A stretch of DNA of 64,000 bases from the NCBI RefSeq assembly GCF_020524345.1, contig NZ_JAIVLH010000004.1, positions 209,534 to 273,533 on the forward strand, in the 5' to 3' direction. Positions 59,963-64,000 of the stretch are shown here, piece after piece. Position 1 is the stretch's first letter. Every line of letters begins with the position of its first letter. Both the position numbers and the translations under genes were made by a program. The DNA comes from Metabacillus niabensis (GTDB lineage: Bacteria; Bacillota; Bacilli; Bacillales; Bacillaceae). The notes beneath the pieces are model-generated. The model saw only the letters and a list, made by a program, of their open reading frames with translations, ran no database searches and was not told the origin of the DNA.

Positions 59963-60604
59963 TTAGACTAAAGTAGCTTCTTTTACTAATTTTTGCATTT
60001 CAGATGCGACAGCTTTCTTATCATCTTTCCCTGTGATCCCGCCGCCAACAATCACTAAATCAGGCCCGGCTGCAATAACTTCTGGTAGTGTTTCTAATTT
60101 AATACCGCCAGCTACAGCAGTCTTTGCATTGGATACAACGCGTTTAATTGTGCGTAGTTGTTCAAAAGAATTCTCACCCTCAGCCTGCAGATCATATCCG
60201 GTATGTACACAAATGTAATCAACACCAAGACCATCAATTTCTTTTGCACGTTGTTCAATATCTTTTACATTAATCATATCAACGAGAATTTTTGTTCCGT
60301 GCTTTTTCGCTTCCTCAATCGCACCTTTAATTGTCGCATCATCTGTAGCACCAAGAATTGTGACAATTCCGGCACCTGCTTCAGAAGCTTTCATCACTTC
60401 ATAGCCCCCGGCATCCATTACCTTTAAATCTGCTAATACTGTAAGGTCTGGAAATGCTTCTTTTACTTCTTTTACCGCTCTTAATCCTTCGTTAATAACG
60501 ACTGGTGTACCAATTTCAACAATATCTATAAATTCCTGAACTTCACTCACCACTTGTTTTGCTTCTTCAATATTAACTAAATCTAATGCTAGTTGTAGTT
60601 TCAT
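59963..60604 (-). CDS. hxlA: 3-hexulose-6-phosphate synthase
   Basis: A 213-residue TIM-barrel of the orotidine-decarboxylase suprafamily that condenses formaldehyde with ribulose 5-phosphate. LQLALDLVNIEEAK with the catalytic Asp, VEIGTPVVINEG, VLADLKVMDAGGYE with the metal-binding DxKxxD motif, YICVHTGYDLQAEG and the phosphate-binding AVAGGIKLETLPEVIAAGPDLVIVGGGITG are all intact. GGAGGAAATAAG precedes the ATG. It is the first gene of hxlAB, divergent from hxlR, and should be induced by formaldehyde. Confidence 0.93.
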   Translation of the reverse strand: MKLQLALDLVNIEEAKQVVSEVQEFIDIVEIGTPVVINEGLRAVKEVKEAFPDLTVLADLKVMDAGGYEVMKASEAGAGIVTILGATDDATIKGAIEEAKKHGTKILVDMINVKDIEQRAKEIDGLGVDYICVHTGYDLQAEGENSFEQLRTIKRVVSNAKTAVAGGIKLETLPEVIAAGPDLVIVGGGITGKDDKKAVASEMQKLVKEATLV

Positions 60605-60700
60605 CTTATTTCCTCCTTAACCTCGACTGTTTGTGTTTTCTTACAGTATCAATTATATTAGAATTGTTCAAAACTAAAAGTACGCACTTTTAAATCATAT

Positions 60701-60736
60701 AGTATATAAAAGTATACTAACTGCTATTGAGTATAC
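60701..60736. promoter_or_regulatory. Repeated AGTATA boxes between hxlA and hxlR
   Basis: AGTATA occurs at 60701, 60711 (inside palindrome AGTATACT) and 60730, spaced by 10 and 19 bases, so all lie on nearly the same face of the helix. This is the expected HxlR binding region. Confidence 0.55.
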
Positions 60737-60749
60737 GAAGGAGGAACCC

Positions 60750-61115
60750 ATGAGCCGTTTTGATGAGAAGATATTTAATTGTGAAAAAGAACTAACCTTA
60801 CAAGTGATTGGCGGAAAGTGGAAAATGCTGATCATGTGGCATTTAGGAAAGGATGGAACACTGCGCTTCAACCAATTAAAATCATTGATTCCAGGAATCA
60901 CTCAACGTATGTTAGTCAATCAGTTAAGAGAACTCGAAGAAGACTTAATCGTCCATCGTGAAGTATACGCTGTTGTACCTCCGAAAGTGGAATACTCTTT
61001 AACCGAACAAGGGAAGACCTTAATGCCGATCTTAGAGTCAATGTACGAGTGGGGAAAGAATTATCGAAAAAAATATTTAGAACACACAACATTCACAGAG
61101 GATGCTGCCAAATAA
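60750..61115 (+). CDS. hxlR: HxlR family transcriptional activator
   Basis: A 121-residue winged-helix regulator: [59 protein letters not shown] is the full HxlR pattern, with Cys11 (NCEKEL) in the position linked to formaldehyde sensing in B. subtilis HxlR. It is divergent from hxlAB and activates it when formaldehyde is present. GGAGG precedes the ATG. Confidence 0.93.
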   Translation: MSRFDEKIFNCEKELTLQVIGGKWKMLIMWHLGKDGTLRFNQLKSLIPGITQRMLVNQLRELEEDLIVHREVYAVVPPKVEYSLTEQGKTLMPILESMYEWGKNYRKKYLEHTTFTEDAAK

Positions 61116-61158
61116 TGATGGTTAAAAAGAGTGCTAGGTGTAATAGAAGGCAAGCTCC

Positions 61159-61190
61159 AAAAAGAGCGCAGCCAATAGCGCTCTTTTTCA
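61159..61190. terminator. Bidirectional terminator after hxlR
   Basis: An AAAAAGAGCGC/GCGCTCTTTTT perfect stem with an eight-base loop serves hxlR and the convergent LacI gene. The stretch 61191-61327 holds no gene I can support. Confidence 0.85.
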
Positions 61191-61327
61191 TGGGTAGACG
61201 GTTAAAGAAGTAGGAAGTAAAGTTGAAAATATACTTATGTAATACTATGAGTGTATTAAACATGAATGCTCCAATAGTAGCTGCCAATTTATTTGTAAAT
61301 CTATTACTTGCAAATTTAATCAATTTG

Positions 61328-62314
61328 TTAATTAGATTCCCTAATAATAATTTTTCCGTTATAGATTTTTTTGACAGGAATTTGTTTTAAACCATTCATC
61401 TTATTTGCCATATGATCTACTAAGTCTTTAGACATATCCTTTATGCGATTACAGATAGTAGAAACTTGTGGAGTAGTAGCCAATGATATAGGATGATTGT
61501 CAAAACCGATAACTGAAAAATCTTGTGGTATTTTTATGTCATGTATTTCTGCAGATTTTATTAATCCTGCAGCTACAAAATCACTTCCAGCGATCATCCC
61601 CTCAATTTCTAAACGATTTCTGAAAAGTCGTTCACCTAATGTGATTCCATTTTCTATAGTTGAAATTTGATTAAATAGATAATCTTTAGTGTGATTTATA
61701 CCTTTTTTATCATGAGCAAGAATAAAACCCCTTAATCTCGCTTGTTGAGAAGGAGTATCGATATTATCTGAGCAGAATCCTACCTTTGTTAAGCCTTTAT
61801 TAAGAAGATATGTAGTGGCTTCAAAGGTTACGTTTTCCTCGTTCAAGCAAAAGACGTCAAAATAGTTTCCTGAAAAATCTTCATTACAAGCAACAAGTAA
61901 ATCCTTCTGTATACATTCAACAATCTCTTCTTCTGAAAAAAGCGAAGATGTCAAAATAATCCCATCCAACTCCCTATTCCGAAGTTGGGTATAGACTTCT
62001 CTTTCTAATTTTTTGCTTAAAAAGGTTTGATGTACTACCGTTTTAAATCCTCTTCTGTTGCATTCCGAAGAAATGGAACCAACTAGTTGGCTAAAATAGG
62101 GGTGATTTATATCAGGGACGAGGATTCCTACACACTTTGTTTGCTTTTGACGAAATTGCTTAGCAATAGAATTAGGTACATAATTTAACTCTTCAATAAC
62201 TTTTTCGACCTTCATTCTATTTTCAGTTGAAACGTAAGGATGGTTATTAAGCACTCTTGAAACTGTAGATTTTGAAACACCGCTTAATCGCGCGATATCA
62301 TATATAGTTACCAT
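61328..62314 (-). CDS. ntdR: LacI family regulator, NtdR-like
   Basis: A 328-residue regulator. VTIYDIARLSGVSKSTVSRVLNNHPYVS is the LacI helix-turn-helix with hinge, and an effector domain follows (VGILVPDINHPYFSQL, ICNRIKDMSKDLVDHM). It is divergent from an NtdB-like phosphatase gene, as ntdR is from ntdABC in B. subtilis, where NtdR answers to neotrehalosadiamine. The symbol rests mainly on this arrangement and on the NVSKSTVSRVLNNHPYVS-like start, so it is tentative. GAGGTG precedes the ATG. Confidence 0.68.
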   Translation of the reverse strand: MVTIYDIARLSGVSKSTVSRVLNNHPYVSTENRMKVEKVIEELNYVPNSIAKQFRQKQTKCVGILVPDINHPYFSQLVGSISSECNRRGFKTVVHQTFLSKKLEREVYTQLRNRELDGIILTSSLFSEEEIVECIQKDLLVACNEDFSGNYFDVFCLNEENVTFEATTYLLNKGLTKVGFCSDNIDTPSQQARLRGFILAHDKKGINHTKDYLFNQISTIENGITLGERLFRNRLEIEGMIAGSDFVAAGLIKSAEIHDIKIPQDFSVIGFDNHPISLATTPQVSTICNRIKDMSKDLVDHMANKMNGLKQIPVKKIYNGKIIIRESN

Positions 62315-62342
62315 TATGCACCTCGGAAAAAAAATATTGACC

Positions 62343-62384
62343 TGGGACCGCTCCCATCATTTATCTTTTTAATACGTAAATGAT
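62343..62384. promoter_or_regulatory. Two inverted repeats in the ntdR/ntdB divergent region
   Basis: TGGGA-CCGC-TCCCA (62343-62356) and ATCATTTA-N12-TAAATGAT (62357-62384) lie side by side between the divergent genes. Either may be the operator of the LacI-type regulator. Confidence 0.5.
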
Positions 62385-62397
62385 AGGGGTGTTAACG

Positions 62398-63255
62398 ATG
62401 AATTTTAAACTTAATAAATCTTTTTCTGTTTCTAATGAGATCAAGTATTTAATCTTTTTTGATTTTGATGAAACGTATTATCCTCATGCTTGTACAAAAG
62501 AGCAACTGAACAGTTTATATGAGCTAGAGGAGTACCTAAACAAACTTTCCAAAGAACAGGCCGTCAAAATTGGATGGATAACTGGTAGTGATCTTTATCA
62601 GATTGATCATAAAGTGAATCGAACAAAAATGGTTTATAGTCCTCATTTTATCGCAAGTAACCTAGGAACTGAAGTTTATGATGTAAGAGAAAATGGTCAA
62701 TTAATTGCTAATAAAGAATGGGTAAGCAGATTACAGAATTCTAGTTTTACAAGCAACAAGATAACGGAGTTAGTGAGAGAACTTAATCATCAATTTAGAA
62801 TAAAACTTGTAGAGCAAACACAATTAGGTCAAAAGCGTTACAAATTCAACTATTACTACTATATGAGCTCCCAGACACAAACTCAACATGATTTAAATAT
62901 AATTAGGCATTTAGCAAAAATAAATGGCATTGGATTAAATATAAACCGTTGTAATCCAAATGCAGGTGACCCAGAAGATGCATTTGATGTTGACTTTATT
63001 CCTAAGTATACAGGTAAAAAAGAGGTAGTAAAGTTTATGATGAACCATTACAAAGTTCCAATCACTAACACAATTGCTTTTGGCGATAGTGGTAATGATG
63101 TAGACATGCTAAAAACGGTTCAACATGGCTATTTATTAGCAAATGCAACTGCAGAAGCTAAGAATTTACATCCTAAGGTGACACAATCAGATTATTCTAA
63201 AGGAATCTTAGAAGTACTTAAAAATATTTTTGGTGATATGAAAAAGGAAGATTAG
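62398..63255 (+). CDS. ntdB: HAD phosphatase, kanosamine-6-phosphate phosphatase-like (NtdB)
   Basis: A 285-residue HAD hydrolase of the C2B type. IFFDFDETYYPHAC holds the nucleophile Asp and the acid Asp (DFDET), IGWITGSD the motif II Thr, the late Lys and IAFGDSGNDVDML the metal-binding GDxxND. HFIASNLGTEVYD, TQLGQKRYKFNYYYY, NRCNPNAGDPEDAFDVDFIP and NATAEAKNLHPKVTQSDYSKGI agree closely with B. subtilis NtdB, which dephosphorylates kanosamine 6-phosphate. The partner genes ntdA (aminotransferase) and ntdC (dehydrogenase) are absent. AGGGGTG lies before ATG 62398; the frame from 62380 includes that site. Confidence 0.75.
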   Translation: MNFKLNKSFSVSNEIKYLIFFDFDETYYPHACTKEQLNSLYELEEYLNKLSKEQAVKIGWITGSDLYQIDHKVNRTKMVYSPHFIASNLGTEVYDVRENGQLIANKEWVSRLQNSSFTSNKITELVRELNHQFRIKLVEQTQLGQKRYKFNYYYYMSSQTQTQHDLNIIRHLAKINGIGLNINRCNPNAGDPEDAFDVDFIPKYTGKKEVVKFMMNHYKVPITNTIAFGDSGNDVDMLKTVQHGYLLANATAEAKNLHPKVTQSDYSKGILEVLKNIFGDMKKED

Positions 63256-63325
63256 AAGGGATTTTAATATATATGGCGAATTAACATGAATAGCAAATGA
63301 TGATTGGTTATATCTATTCGGGGAG

Positions 63326-63814
63326 TTGAGAAAAATAAATATTTCAATAAGAGAGTTACCTGAATGCGAGGTAGCATTTATTAGACGTGTTGGAAGTTAC
63401 TTTGAACCACAAGAACATTGGGAGAAATTGATATATTGGGCAGTAAATAATGGACTTTTTCCGCCGAATCAACGTTTTATAGGAATATCTTTAGACAATC
63501 CAAAATTAGTGGAAGGTTACAATTGTCGTCACGATGCTTGTGTTACAATTCCTGAGGATTTTGATAAAAAGAAACATAATGATATGCAATATAAAATGAT
63601 AGATAGTGGGCTGTATGCTTTATATCAATTTTATGATACACCTGAAAAATTAAATCTTGCATATCAATTCATATTTGAACAATGGCTGCCAAATAGTGAT
63701 TATGATGCAGACTATGATAGATATAATCTTGAATTTAATATGAACAATCCCGAGGATGACCCGGAAGGGAAATGCAAGGTCGATTTATTTGTGCCAATTA
63801 AAAAAGGCATATGA
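63326..63814 (+). CDS. GyrI-like / AraC effector-binding domain protein
   Basis: A 162-residue protein with the GyrI-like small-molecule-binding fold (SbmC/BmrR type): ISIRELPECEVAFIRRVGSYFEPQEHWEKLIYWAVNNGLF, ISLDNPKLVEGYNCRHDACVTIP, MIDSGLYALYQFYDTPEKLNLAYQFIFEQWLPNSDY and YNLEFNM. It binds drugs or other hydrophobic ligands. The annotated TTG at 63326 touches the GGGGAG site; the natural distance would put the start at ATA 63335, just before NISIRELPE. Either a rare start is used or ATG was lost by one base change. Confidence 0.75.
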   Translation: MRKINISIRELPECEVAFIRRVGSYFEPQEHWEKLIYWAVNNGLFPPNQRFIGISLDNPKLVEGYNCRHDACVTIPEDFDKKKHNDMQYKMIDSGLYALYQFYDTPEKLNLAYQFIFEQWLPNSDYDADYDRYNLEFNMNNPEDDPEGKCKVDLFVPIKKGI

Positions 63815-63848
63815 TCGATTTCGACCGACTCAAAAAAATACAGAACGA

Positions 63849-63880
63849 TAGATCTAAATAGTGTAAACTATTTAGATCTA
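63849..63880. repeat. Perfect 14-base inverted repeat with GTAA loop
   Basis: TAGATCTAAATAGT and ACTATTTAGATCTA flank GTAA. No T-tract follows; a true terminator starts four bases later. Confidence 0.7.
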
Positions 63881-63883
63881 TTC

Positions 63884-63926
63884 AGCTTGTAGAGAAAGTG
63901 GGTGTTTTTCTCTACAAGCTTTTTTA
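63884..63926 (+). terminator. Intrinsic terminator after the GyrI-like gene
   Basis: Arms 63884-63897 and 63907-63920 pair perfectly over 14 bases and TTTTTT follows. Nothing further is visible to 64000. Confidence 0.9.
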
Positions 63927-64000
63927 TTTTCTTAAAATGTTCTTATAAAGATTAATAAATTTCCTAAGATAACCAAAGAAAAAGCTTCTCACACACCTAG

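Noticed and set aside
61093..61323. A 76-residue minus-strand hydrophobic frame behind the LacI gene
   Set aside because: It reads through the perfect hxlR terminator stem and into the hxlR coding end; the hydrophobic look comes from T-rich sequence. No ribosome site before its TTG.

Overview
The window is a low-GC Gram-positive chromosome segment, most likely from the family Bacillaceae. The support is AGGAGG-type ribosome sites before almost every gene, frequent TTG and GTG starts, intrinsic terminators with T-tracts, and Bacillus-type gene sets: an HxlR/HxlAB formaldehyde module, a YvfRSTU-like ABC plus two-component set, an OpuF-type osmolyte importer, LplB/LplC-type sugar permeases, and an SGNH hydrolase beside ilvA as in the B. 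subtilis ypmR region. I cannot name the species. I see no tRNA, rRNA, CRISPR array, complete insertion sequence or prophage.

Layout. 1-8 kb: the end of a family 4 glycosidase, a two-domain deacetylase, then unlinked housekeeping and accessory genes (VOC protein, DUF817 membrane protein, SGNH hydrolase, threonine dehydratase, MutT-like NUDIX, acetyltransferase, M20 peptidase). 8-11.6 kb: an accessory island with a PadR regulator, three tandem DUF1048 genes plus a decayed fourth, and a two-gene ABC-2 exporter; the regulator and exporter promoters carry nearly the same 21-base element. 11.7-24 kb: small-molecule genes (methyltransferase, ketopantoate-reductase-like protein, stand-alone ATP-grasp, alpha/beta hydrolase, GrpB) and the ABC exporter with its own kinase and response regulator. 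24.2-28.9 kb: an alpha-glucosidase / PTS EIICB / EEP-fold phosphatase / EIIA operon that reads as the maltose 6'-phosphate route. 29-38 kb: LysR with an AEC transporter, OpuF on the minus strand, and small regulators.

38.3-56.8 kb is the most distinctive part: a carbohydrate locus headed by a GntR/LacI-hybrid regulator. It holds a secreted GxGYxYP protein, a 726-residue enzyme I cannot place in a known family, an LplB/LplC-type importer with a lipoprotein receptor but no ATPase gene, a GtaA/DUF4965-like protein and a 1237-residue GH92 alpha-mannosidase-like enzyme, both apparently cytoplasmic, then a separately transcribed secreted GH43 enzyme. I read it as uptake of an alpha-mannoside-like oligosaccharide followed by intracellular trimming. 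The remaining 7 kb holds a serine hydrolase, an epimerase, hxlAB/hxlR, and a LacI regulator divergent from an NtdB-like phosphatase without ntdA or ntdC.

The best candidates for undescribed biology are the 726-residue enzyme and its locus, the PadR/DUF1048/ABC island with its shared operator, the cytosolic two-domain deacetylase, the stand-alone ATP-grasp gene, and the orphan NtdR/NtdB pair. All functions come from reading sequence; no database search was run.
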